Positions 15,451-22,060 of a stretch of 22,128 nt of DNA are shown piece after piece. The stretch's first letter is position 1, and every line of letters starts with the position of its first letter. Under the pieces are notes generated by a model, which was not told where the DNA came from, searched no databases, and saw only the letters and a list, made by a program, of their open reading frames with translations. The position numbers and the translations under genes were made by a program. This stretch comes from Bacillota bacterium (GTDB taxonomy: Bacteria; Bacillota_E; JAJZYS01; JAJYTV01), in NCBI GenBank assembly GCA_021845645.1, contig JAJZVM010000062.1, positions 1 through 22,128 of the forward strand, read 5' to 3'.

Positions 15451-16023
15451 CTATTCGGCATCCGCTGGTGAGGCGGTGATGATCAGGTGCCCGGCTGCAA
15501 TGCCGGTGAGAAGCGCCCGGAGTTCCTTCGAGGGTACGCTTAGGGCGATGTCGCCGGCAGTCCCCGACGCGACGCTGCCTGTGGGCACGAGGCGCTCGGG
15601 TGGCAGCCCCGTCTGTGCGATGTAAACGGAGACAATCTCCCCCACTGCAAGCGGCGGCGCACTGAGCAGGGAGGAGGCGGGCAGGCCCACCACCTCCCTG
15701 GCGGTGGCTGCCGAGGCGCCATGCGCGGAGACCGCCGAACGCAGAATGGGCATGCCAGCGGCGAGAGGCACGAGAAGACGCCCCTCTGGCCGCTTTAGGA
15801 CGGGGCTGGGCAACGGACCCGACCAGCGCACCGTGCGCACGACGGCTCCTGTGAGAGAACTGCCAGATGGCAGGTTCCGGCCCGCCACCAGCACGGCGTG
15901 GCCTGACGTCAGACTGGCCGCCTCGAAGGCGAGCACGGCGCAGCACGCGCTCAGGAGCGGCAGCCAGAGAGGGTCGCGCAAGCGGCTAGCGATAGCGCGC
16001 AAACGCGGGACGCGTGTCAACAA
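15451..16023 (-). CDS. SAF-domain protein, CpaB-like
   Basis: A 190-residue protein with an N-terminal membrane anchor (about residues 19-38, LWLPLLSACCAVLAFEAASL) and an SAF domain starting at about 43 (AVLVAGRNLPSGSSLTGAVV, then VPLAAGMPILRSAVS), followed by a second beta-rich part (LAVGEIVSVYI, GDIALSVPSKELRALLTGI). CpaB/RcpC proteins have this order and form periplasmic or extracytoplasmic parts of Tad systems. The start is TTG 16023 (a second TTG follows at once), with GAGGAGG nine bases upstream inside the virB4-like gene; the genes overlap by 38 bases. It would sit outside the membrane and may contact the pilus. Confidence 0.78.
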   Translation of the reverse strand: MLTRVPRLRAIASRLRDPLWLPLLSACCAVLAFEAASLTSGHAVLVAGRNLPSGSSLTGAVVRTVRWSGPLPSPVLKRPEGRLLVPLAAGMPILRSAVSAHGASAATAREVVGLPASSLLSAPPLAVGEIVSVYIAQTGLPPERLVPTGSVASGTAGDIALSVPSKELRALLTGIAAGHLIITASPADAE

Positions 16024-17674
16024 GGCGCAATTCCTCCTCGTCCAGGGTGAGACGCAGCGGTATGGTGCCGTGCTCGTCCACGAGCAGGGCCTCGCCAGGG
16101 CGGCAGCCGCGCAGGAATTCGAGAGAGCGATCCGAGAGGCCGAGCACCTCCCTGAGGCGGGGGAGGTCGGTGGCTTGCTGGTGGAAAAGCGTCAAACGGC
16201 CGGCGTTGGCGAGGATGAGCTGCCCACCGGGGGAGCGCAGGAAGTCTCCGACGTTTTGGCTGACGATCGTGACGATCAGGCCTCGCTTGCGCGCACGCTT
16301 GGCGAGGTCAACGAGGGCATCTTCGGCACCGGCGGGCCCCAGCCAGAGATGGCCCTCGTCCAGCGTCAGCCAGTACGGCTCCTCCAGGGCGATGGCCTGC
16401 GCCGCCAGCGTTGCGTGCAGGGCGGCCTCCCTCAGCAGGGCGGGCCATTTGGTCTCGGGCACCTCGCGCAAGGAGAGATCGAGGAGTCCCGTCGCCGCGG
16501 CTGGCGGCAGGCATGCCGCCGTGCGGCCGCCCAGGTGTCCCACGACCGGCCCGTATTCGCCCTCCGGGTCGACCACGAGCAGGTGTCGGGGCTTCTGGCG
16601 CAGGAGTTCCGCCTTGACAAAGGCGGACTTGCCATGTCCGGGGCTTCCGAGCACGACCGCCATGGGGTTCGCCGCATGCAGCCGGTCCCGCAAGACGGCG
16701 GTCCCATCCAGGATATGGACGCCGAGTTGGTCACCCGTCGCAATCGGCTCCGCCCCTGGGGTGAGGTCCAAGCAAGACAGGGCGGACGCCGTGAGCAGGC
16801 GCGCTGGCGCTTCGCTTTGGGCGGGCCGCGGCAGGAGCCAGTCCTGCTGCCGGTTTTGCAGGCCGAGCTGAACCTGCAGCAGCAAACCCATTTCGGCGAA
16901 CGTCGTCCGGAGAAGCGACGCCTGCGACTCGCAGGCGGTCCGGTCGGGTCCTTCCCCCGAAACGAGCATTGCGGCAGCATAGAGCCGCTCGCGTCCGTCG
17001 ACGATCACCTCGCGCAGCCTGAGCGCGTCGGCTTGAGCCTTCTCCGCCTCGGTGTCTGGCAGACGGTCCCGCTGCCGGCGCAGGAACGAGCTGGCGTGCA
17101 GCTGCTGCAGGCGGTGCTCCAGCCGCGACCTGGCCTGCGTGGTGGAAAGCGGAGTCATGCGCAAGGCCACGATCGCACTCTGCTGGAACGACCACAGGCG
17201 TTCGAGGCTTAGCTCGTGCAGCTCTTCCGGGTAGGCCTCGACGGCGAGAAGCTGACGGTAGCCGGTGCCCGCCTCGAGCCAGCGCACGCGAGCGCGCGGG
17301 GCGGTCCGGCCAAAGCCGGCGCGCACCGGGACCGGCCGCACGGGAATCCGGCCCGGAAGCTGCCGACGCGGCGGCAGGGCAGGATTGGCGACGGCCCACG
17401 CGAGATCCGCGGGATTCTCCGGCCCGAGGCTCCGTGCGGGGACGCCGAGATCGCGCAGCGCCTGGAAGTTGCCGGGGTCGTCCTGCAGCCAGAGATAAAG
17501 ATGCCGTTCGCCGCCCTGCAGCGACAGGGTCCAGAACAGGGGGCCTTTTGCCGCCAGAAGGAAGTCGCGCAGCGCGGCCTGGTGTGCATCGCGCTCCGGT
17601 GGAGTGAGCCACGCATACTCCCTGCGTCCGAGTTCGTAGACGGTGCCGGCGGGCTGCCTTACGGCGCCGCTCAT
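15986..17674 (-). CDS. VirB4-like conjugation/secretion ATPase
   Basis: A 562-residue ATPase. Walker A is GSPGHGKS (343-350), followed by a DPEGEY motif (369-374) as in VirB4/TrbE proteins, Walker B WLTLDEGH (435-442), and SQN (472-474). The N-terminal domain (1-300) resembles the VirB4 N-terminal region only loosely, with long helices (LSTTQARSRLEHRLQQLHASSFLRR). VirB4 energises type IV secretion and pilus biogenesis and interacts with PrgI/VirB3-like and VirB6-like membrane proteins, both of which are encoded upstream at 19366-20429. Start: ATG 17674, overlapping the stop of a short upstream frame (ATGA); the frame stays open to 17821 but the extra part does not look protein-like. There is no strong ribosome site at 17674. 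Confidence 0.88.
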   Translation of the reverse strand: MSGAVRQPAGTVYELGRREYAWLTPPERDAHQAALRDFLLAAKGPLFWTLSLQGGERHLYLWLQDDPGNFQALRDLGVPARSLGPENPADLAWAVANPALPPRRQLPGRIPVRPVPVRAGFGRTAPRARVRWLEAGTGYRQLLAVEAYPEELHELSLERLWSFQQSAIVALRMTPLSTTQARSRLEHRLQQLHASSFLRRQRDRLPDTEAEKAQADALRLREVIVDGRERLYAAAMLVSGEGPDRTACESQASLLRTTFAEMGLLLQVQLGLQNRQQDWLLPRPAQSEAPARLLTASALSCLDLTPGAEPIATGDQLGVHILDGTAVLRDRLHAANPMAVVLGSPGHGKSAFVKAELLRQKPRHLLVVDPEGEYGPVVGHLGGRTAACLPPAAATGLLDLSLREVPETKWPALLREAALHATLAAQAIALEEPYWLTLDEGHLWLGPAGAEDALVDLAKRARKRGLIVTIVSQNVGDFLRSPGGQLILANAGRLTLFHQQATDLPRLREVLGLSDRSLEFLRGCRPGEALLVDEHGTIPLRLTLDEEELRLVDTRPAFARYR

Positions 17675-17772
17675 GACGCGGTGCGGGAACCGTAGCCCGA
17701 ATCTGGGGGGTGCACGCTCAGAACAACCACGACCTTCCGAGAAGGAATGAAGTCGGGGTTCCAGGCAACCTT

Positions 17773-17796
17773 GGCACTTCCTGCCAAAATATGTTC
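17773..17796 (-). promoter_or_regulatory. Conserved box upstream of the virB4-like gene (site 2 of 3)
   Basis: The plus strand holds TCCTGCCAA, four bases, TGTTC (17779-17796); the sense strand reads GAACA-N4-TTGGCAGGA. Nineteen of 24 positions match the ssb site. Here the box also contains a local palindrome TTGGCA-CTTCC-TGCCAA (17771-17787). The core ends 104 bases before the virB4-like start. Confidence 0.55.
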
Positions 17797-17864
17797 GCTT
17801 ATACCAGAACATGGCGAGCACTGTCGCCGCTGACGCTGTGAGACAAGCTGCCGCGAAAACGCCG

Positions 17865-17896
17865 GGGCGGCGCCGCCCTGCATGGCTGCGCCGCCC
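17865..17896 (-). terminator. Terminator-like hairpin after the acetyltransferase gene
   Basis: GGGCGGCGC (17865-17873) and GCGCCGCCC (17888-17896) form a 9-bp stem with a 14-base loop, 15 bases past the acetyltransferase stop. An alternative is the nested palindrome GGGCGGC-GCCGCCC. There is no U-run. It may separate the dapB transcript from virB4. Confidence 0.45.
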
Positions 17897-17911
17897 GAAT
17901 GGCGGATTCTC

Positions 17912-18388
17912 CTAGAGGTCCAATGCCATCTCGAGTTCAGGAAGAGGGGGATCGCGGGGGACGAGCTTGTGGCGACCGGTGGGCCGGAACCCCGTTCGCG
18001 CGTACAGGCGCTGGGCTCCATCATTTTCGTCCACCACCCAGAGCAGCAGTCGCCGAGCTCCCTGCAGGCGCGCCCACCCGATGACGGCCTCGACCAGCAG
18101 GCGTGCAAGGCCCCTGCCCCTGTGGCCCGGGTCCACCCAAAGCGAGATCAGCTCCCGCTCGTCCGGCCGGTCCGCATCGCGCCCTGCGACGATCCCGCAG
18201 GGCTGCCCGCCGTCGAGAGCCATGAACCACCTGCTCGCCCCGAGCCGGGAACACCAGGTTTCCTGGTCGTAGCCCTGTTCGCGATCGAGCGTCGAACCGA
18301 AGGCCCCGGGATCATGCTTCAAGGCGGCCAGGCGGATCTCTCTGAGAGTCGCCCAGTCCTCCTCGCGGAGCGGAATCACACGCTCCAT
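17912..18388 (-). CDS. GNAT-family N-acetyltransferase
   Basis: A 158-residue acetyl-CoA-dependent acetyltransferase. The acetyl-CoA binding motif is LWVDPGHRGRGLARLLVEAV (about residues 92-111, with the R-G-x-G-x-A type loop), followed by ARRLLLWVVDENDGAQRLYARTGF, the usual motif B with its Tyr. ATG 18388 has CAGGTGCGG upstream. The substrate is unknown. It follows dapB on the same strand with a gap of about 100 bases and could share its transcript. It is probably not part of the secretion machine. Confidence 0.9.
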   Translation of the reverse strand: MERVIPLREEDWATLREIRLAALKHDPGAFGSTLDREQGYDQETWCSRLGASRWFMALDGGQPCGIVAGRDADRPDERELISLWVDPGHRGRGLARLLVEAVIGWARLQGARRLLLWVVDENDGAQRLYARTGFRPTGRHKLVPRDPPLPELEMALDL

Positions 18389-18491
18389 CGCCGCACCTGC
18401 AGGCAACATTGCCGGTTCGGCTGTACGCGCTGCAGGCGAATGGCGGCGCCACCGCCTTGGCGTGGGGCCGCCGACACTGTTCGGTTGTCGC

Positions 18492-19292
18492 TCATGCGAA
18501 CAGCAGGCGGTCGAGCCCGCGTACGAGGCCCTGCACGCGCAGCACCTCTTTGGCCGCCAGCAGCGTGCCGGCGACGTATGGGTCCGCTCCCGTCCCTGCG
18601 TCATGGCGGATCGAAAGGCGCTCGTTGGGCAGTCCGAAGACGGTCTCGAACGCAATCACGTAGCTCGGCAGGCGGAGCGAGTGGACATGCGTGCCTTCGA
18701 TCTCCGCGCCGCGCGCGTCGGGCCGGCCATGCACCTGGCTTGTCGGCAACTCCTCGCGGGGCCTTGCCACCTGCCCCAACTCCTCCGCGAGCTCCTGCAC
18801 GGTTCCGCTTGGAGCGTCCGCCTTGCGCGCGTCCGCGTAGTCGATGATCTCCCAGGACGGCAGATACTTTGCGGCGAGCAGTGCGAAGTGCTTGGCGAGA
18901 GCCGCCGTTATGGAGAAGTTGCCCGCAGCGATCACACCGAGCCCCTTCGATGTGGCGATGGTGGCGATCTCCTCGAAGTCCATCGCCGTCAGGCCCGACG
19001 TGCCGATGACGACCCGCACGCCTCTTTCGAGGGCCGTCATGGCATGGCGCTTGACGATGGCCGGCGATGTATAGTCGATCAGCACGTCGGTCGGCTCGGC
19101 GAGGGCGGTCTCGAGATCCGGGGAGATCGTGAGACCGACCGGCGGACCGCCGAGGACGGTGCCGAGATCCTTGCCGGCCGTCTGCCGTGCCACAGCGCCA
19201 GTCAGGTGGAACCCCTCGGACGAAAGGATCTGCCGGGCCACGGCGCCTCCCGTCCAGCCGGTGGCGCCCGCGACGCACACGCGAATGGTCAT
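18492..19292 (-). CDS. dapB: 4-hydroxy-tetrahydrodipicolinate reductase, atypical
   Basis: A 266-residue DapB: NAD(P)H-dependent reduction in the lysine/diaminopimelate pathway, cytosolic. The nucleotide loop is GATGWTGGAVA (9-19), GTSG at 97-100, and the substrate loop KADAPSGT (157-164). Classical DapB has a His-His pair before this loop (E-x-HH-x(2)-K); here the stretch is EIIDYADARKADAPSGT with no histidine, although the lysine is kept (Lys157). The NFS motif is preceded by AG rather than P. This looks like the less common DapB clade, not a broken gene. ATG 19292 has GGAG nine bases upstream. It sits between the PrgI-like and virB4-like genes, an odd place for a biosynthetic gene. Confidence 0.88.
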   Translation of the reverse strand: MTIRVCVAGATGWTGGAVARQILSSEGFHLTGAVARQTAGKDLGTVLGGPPVGLTISPDLETALAEPTDVLIDYTSPAIVKRHAMTALERGVRVVIGTSGLTAMDFEEIATIATSKGLGVIAAGNFSITAALAKHFALLAAKYLPSWEIIDYADARKADAPSGTVQELAEELGQVARPREELPTSQVHGRPDARGAEIEGTHVHSLRLPSYVIAFETVFGLPNERLSIRHDAGTGADPYVAGTLLAAKEVLRVQGLVRGLDRLLFA

Positions 19293-19365
19293 TGTCACCC
19301 GCTCCATGCCGAATTCGCCGCCGAAGTCGCGGCAGTGGCGCTACGCTTCGCCTGAGGCCGAGGCG

Positions 19366-19728
19366 TTACCTGCCGTGCCGCGCCTTATCTGCTAGACAAT
19401 GCAGCGCCAGGCCCATCCGATGCGGTATTCCGTCGTTGTCGGCCTCGAGCCAGAGCGTCGCGTCAAGATCCTCCGCAGGCTTCTGCCGGCGTATGCCGTG
19501 CATGATGCGCGGCGCCAGACGACGCACAGGTTGACCGTCCAGATCGACGAGGGCATATCCGGCCAGGGCCCCGGCCACCAGGACCGCTTCAGGGAGGGGA
19601 AGATGGCCCGCGAGGGCCGCGAGGGCCGCTACGCCCGCGCCGAACAGGCAGATGGCTTGACTTGTCTCGAGGTCACCCCAAATGCGCGGTTCGACGCGCA
19701 GGAGGTCGACAGGGACGTGGCACTTCAA
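19366..19728 (-). CDS. PrgI-family conjugation membrane protein
   Basis: A 120-residue protein. The pattern VPVDLLRVEPRIWGDLETSQ, two hydrophobic segments (about 24-40 and 46-61), then LVDLDGQPVRRLAPRIMHGIRRQKP is that of PrgI proteins, small Gram-positive counterparts of VirB3 that partner with VirB4. The TTG start overlaps the stop of the VirB6-like gene (TTGA at 19728-19725), so it is translated by coupling; no separate ribosome site is strong. A longer minus-strand frame extends upstream but that part is a shadow of the VirB6-like gene. Confidence 0.85.
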   Translation of the reverse strand: MKCHVPVDLLRVEPRIWGDLETSQAICLFGAGVAALAALAGHLPLPEAVLVAGALAGYALVDLDGQPVRRLAPRIMHGIRRQKPAEDLDATLWLEADNDGIPHRMGLALHCLADKARHGR

Positions 19729-20429
19729 GGCACGAGGCGCCGCCCGACGCCCAGAAGCGTGAACGGGAGCCGCAGCATGAAGAAGAGCAGAACAAGGCTC
19801 AGCAGCATATCGGACGCGGGAACGGCGACCGAGAGTTCGCCTGCAAGCCCGCGCACGGCGACAAGAACAAAGGCTTCGGCCGCGGGCAGGATTGACCAGG
19901 CTACCAACTGCCAGAGCCAAAGCGCCGGCAGGCGCGCGAAGGATCGGTGGATGCCGCCGAGCACCGCGATGGGCGCGATGGCGGAGAGCAGGGCCAGAGC
20001 GGCCAGACGCGCCAGAAGCAATCCGGCCAGGAAGACCAGCATGAGGAGATACGGCAGACCGAACACGAGGAGATCGAGGAGCGACCCGCCGAAGCCGGGC
20101 GACGGTACCGGCACGGAACCGGCCACCTGCGCGATCGTGGCCACGAGGGCACCGTTCAGCTGCCAGAGCCACGAGACGACGGTGTGGCTGACGAGGACGC
20201 CGACCACGCCCAGGAAGAGCCGCGTCAGAGCGGTCGCAGCCCGGCCTGCGGCCGCCTCGAGCATGAAGAGCGGCACCGCGAGCGCTCCCCCGGCGATCAG
20301 TGCGATGTGACCAAGCTCCGTGACGACAGGTGCGGCAGGAGGGAAGCCGTGCGCCCAGAGCAGCGTTCCCACCCATCCGTACGCCCGCTGCAGGGCCGGT
20401 GTCAGAGCGGAGCTGAAAGTCCAGCCCAT
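19725..20429 (-). CDS. VirB6/TrbL-like polytopic membrane protein
   Basis: A 234-residue protein with about five or six membrane segments, for example HIALIAGGALAVPLFML, ALTRLFLGVVGVLVSHTVVSWLW, LLVFGLPYLLMLVFLAGLLLARLAALALLSAIAPIAVLG (shown as adjoining helices) and MLLSLVLLFFMLRLPFTLLG. The segment LLSAIAPIAVLGGIHRSF followed by W resembles the conserved LxxxxP(I/L)xxA loop of TrbL/VirB6 proteins, the channel-forming core of type IV secretion. The ATG at 20429 lies inside the preceding gene (28-base overlap). An extended frame up to 20507 is not supported by a start signal. Confidence 0.8.
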   Translation of the reverse strand: MGWTFSSALTPALQRAYGWVGTLLWAHGFPPAAPVVTELGHIALIAGGALAVPLFMLEAAAGRAATALTRLFLGVVGVLVSHTVVSWLWQLNGALVATIAQVAGSVPVPSPGFGGSLLDLLVFGLPYLLMLVFLAGLLLARLAALALLSAIAPIAVLGGIHRSFARLPALWLWQLVAWSILPAAEAFVLVAVRGLAGELSVAVPASDMLLSLVLLFFMLRLPFTLLGVGRRLVP

Positions 20430-20644
20430 TGGAAGATCACCCGGACGATGTCCTTGGCGAAGATGACCAAGACGAGCCCTGCAGCCACCGAGTACAGATG
20501 ACTCCACGCCCGCGTGCGACCGTGTGGGTTGTCACCGCTGGTCCAGAGCAGATAGGCGCCGTAGAGCAGGGCGAGGACAGCGAAGCCTGCGAACCAGCCC
20601 TGCAACGTCGTGATGGCGTTGAGGACGAACTGCTGAATGGGCAT
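20402..20644 (-). CDS. VirB2/TrbC-like small pilin
   Basis: An 80-residue protein with two hydrophobic helices (about 17-35 and 50-69) joined by a short polar loop, SGDNPHGRTRAWSHLY. This layout (hydrophobic, GDxxxxxRA, hydrophobic ending in IVRVI) is that of the TrbC/VirB2 and T4SS-pilin families of Gram-positive elements. It starts three bases after the ssb stop, with GCAGGG upstream of ATG. It is distinct from the Flp-like pilin at 238-438, so the locus encodes two unrelated pilin types. Confidence 0.78.
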   Translation of the reverse strand: MPIQQFVLNAITTLQGWFAGFAVLALLYGAYLLWTSGDNPHGRTRAWSHLYSVAAGLVLVIFAKDIVRVIFQWAGLSAPL

Positions 20645-20647
20645 CGG

Positions 20648-21007
20648 CTAGCCCTGCGAAGGCTGGGACGCGGTCTCGCGCTGCTCGATCTCCTCGCCGA
20701 GAACCAGCGGGGGGTCGAGGAAGCGCAGGCGATCCGCCACGATCTCGATCACCCGGCGAGGCTCGCCATCGTTCGTGTCGAGCGTGCGGCTGGCGAGACG
20801 GCCCTCGATGCCCACGAGACGGCCCTTGCGCAGGTAGCGCCAGGTGGCCTCGGCAAGCCGGCGGAAGACCACCACAGGCATGAAGTCGGACCCGGTCTCG
20901 CCGCGGCCGATGGCCAGGGAGAAGGCAGATATGGCGAGCCCGTCGCGCGAGTAGCGGAATACCGAATCGGTTGCGAGCCGGCCGACCAGCACAACCCTGT
21001 TGATCAT
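20648..21007 (-). CDS. ssb: Single-stranded DNA-binding protein, short form
   Basis: A 119-residue SSB with one OB-fold: MINRVVLVGRLATDSVFRYS, then ISAFSLAIGRG, DFMPVVVFRRLAEATWRYLRKGRLVGIEGRLASRT (listed as adjacent strands), ending VIEIVADRLRFLDP. The usual acidic C-terminal tail (DDDIPF-like) that recruits repair and replication partners is missing; the end is RETASQPSQG. It is therefore likely a specialised SSB rather than the housekeeping one. ATG 21007 has AAAGGGG upstream; longer frames upstream cross the regulatory box and are not supported. It is the first gene of the cluster, followed at once by the VirB2-like gene. Confidence 0.93.
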   Translation of the reverse strand: MINRVVLVGRLATDSVFRYSRDGLAISAFSLAIGRGETGSDFMPVVVFRRLAEATWRYLRKGRLVGIEGRLASRTLDTNDGEPRRVIEIVADRLRFLDPPLVLGEEIEQRETASQPSQG

Positions 21008-21056
21008 GGAACATGTCCCCTTTCTTGTAATAACCGCCCGATTCGCGCTGTCGAAT

Positions 21057-21080
21057 GGAACATCCTGCCAACGGATGTTC
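21057..21080 (-). promoter_or_regulatory. Conserved palindromic box upstream of ssb (site 3 of 3)
   Basis: GAACATCC and GGATGTTC form perfect 8-base arms around TGCCAAC. The core TCCTGCCAA-N4-TGTTC is shared with sites at 501-518 and 17779-17796. The core ends 55 bases before the ssb start, in the spacer between ssb and the divergent O-methyltransferase gene. It may be a dimeric regulator site. Confidence 0.6.
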
Positions 21081-21140
21081 GACAATGCCTAGCGAATAAC
21101 CAGACGATTCGCGACCAGCCGGAAGGGGGACTTTTGGGTG

Positions 21141-21827
21141 ATGGAAGAGACCTGGCGTGAGACCGATCGCTTCATCTGCGGTCTGCTGGTGCCGAGCGAT
21201 CCCGCGCTTGAGGAGGCGCTTCGCTCGAGTGCGGCCGCAGGGCTGCCTGACATTCAGGTCGCGCCCAACCAAGGAATGCTGCTGCACCTCCTGGCCATGG
21301 CAATAGGTGCGCGGCGAATTCTCGAAGTTGGCACTCTTGGTGGCTACAGCGCCATCTGTTTCGGCAGGGCCCTGCCCCAGGGGGGGCACATGGTGACGAT
21401 CGAGGCGGACCCCCACCATGCCCGCGTGGCCAGGCAGAACATCGCGTCCGCGGGGCTTGCCGATGTCGTCGAGGTGCGCGAGGGGCTCGCGGCCGATGTC
21501 CTGGCGCAGATCGGGGCTGAGGCGACGGGGGCGTACGACCTCGTCTTCATCGATGCGGACAAGCGCAATGCCCCGCTTTACTTCGCGTGGGCCCTGCGGC
21601 TGACCCACCCCGGCAGCCTGATCGTCGTCGACAATGTCGTGCGCCGCGGCGCCCTCGTCGACGCGGCTTCGGAGGATCCAGACGTGCAGGGCATGCAGAC
21701 GCTCATGCGAGATCTGGGGTCCGAAGCGCGCGTGAAGGCGACGGCGATCCAGACCGTAGGTCTCAAGGGATACGACGGCTTCGCGATCGCGCTCGTGCGG
21801 CACGATGTGGACGGAAAAGCCGGCTGA
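21141..21827 (+). CDS. SAM-dependent O-methyltransferase (family 3, YrrM-like)
   Basis: A 228-residue enzyme of the catechol/caffeoyl-CoA O-methyltransferase family. SAM motif I is ILEVGTLGGYS (60-70), then IEADPHHARVARQN (87-100), YDLVFIDADK (132-141) and IVVDNVVRRG (161-170). The metal ligands of the family map to Asp138, Asp164 and Asn165, so it is probably a divalent-metal-dependent enzyme. In Bacillus its relative YrrM lies near alaS; here the gene is followed by a probable T-box leader, which fits such a context. The start is ATG 21141, with an in-frame GTG just before it at 21138 and AAGGGGGA upstream; either may be used. It is divergent from ssb. Confidence 0.92.
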   Translation: MEETWRETDRFICGLLVPSDPALEEALRSSAAAGLPDIQVAPNQGMLLHLLAMAIGARRILEVGTLGGYSAICFGRALPQGGHMVTIEADPHHARVARQNIASAGLADVVEVREGLAADVLAQIGAEATGAYDLVFIDADKRNAPLYFAWALRLTHPGSLIVVDNVVRRGALVDAASEDPDVQGMQTLMRDLGSEARVKATAIQTVGLKGYDGFAIALVRHDVDGKAG

Positions 21828-21927
21828 TTCGGGTGGCCAAGGTTTCTGTTGGCCGGCGTGGGCAGCGAAAGAAGTGACGGGGACCTCACCCCCGGGAGCG
21901 GCAGTGTTTGGTTGGTTCCAGGAAGGG

Positions 21928-21966
21928 AGAACGGTTCTCGTCAGAAGGGCAGGCGTTGTCCTGCCC
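21928..21966 (+). terminator. Two small inverted repeats after the O-methyltransferase gene
   Basis: GAGAAC-G-GTTCTC (from about 21927 to 21939) is followed by GGGCAGG-CGTTGT-CCTGCCC (21947-21966, 7-bp stem). No T-run follows. They may end the O-methyltransferase transcript or bind a regulator. Confidence 0.3.
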
Positions 21967-22024
21967 AGAGATGGAGACGCAGTCCTTGGACGAGGGTAGG
22001 ACGCTCTGCGTGGCGGTGGTCTGA

Positions 22025-22054
22025 TTGACAAAGGCTGGCCCCGCGGACTACGCT
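22025..22054 (+). promoter_or_regulatory. Sigma-A-type promoter for a downstream gene
   Basis: A perfect -35 TTGACA (22025-22030) is followed, after 18 bases, by TACGCT (22049-22054) as a -10. It would start a transcript near 22061, just before the T-box-like leader. Confidence 0.5.
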
Positions 22055-22060
22055 CAGGGG

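Noticed and set aside
15704..17212. 502-codon plus-strand frame
   Set aside because: Antisense to the virB4-like and SAF-domain genes; no recognisable domain and no start signal.
17773..17796. Sigma-54 promoter (TTGGCA...TGCC)
   Set aside because: The three boxes do not share the required GC at the -12 element with correct spacing, although TTGGCA resembles the -24 element.
19399..20310. 303-codon plus-strand frame
   Set aside because: Antisense to the VirB6-like and PrgI-like genes; very arginine- and serine-rich, as shadow frames are.
20532..22031. 499-codon minus-strand frame
   Set aside because: Its right part is antisense to the O-methyltransferase gene and its left part is a shifted frame of ssb.
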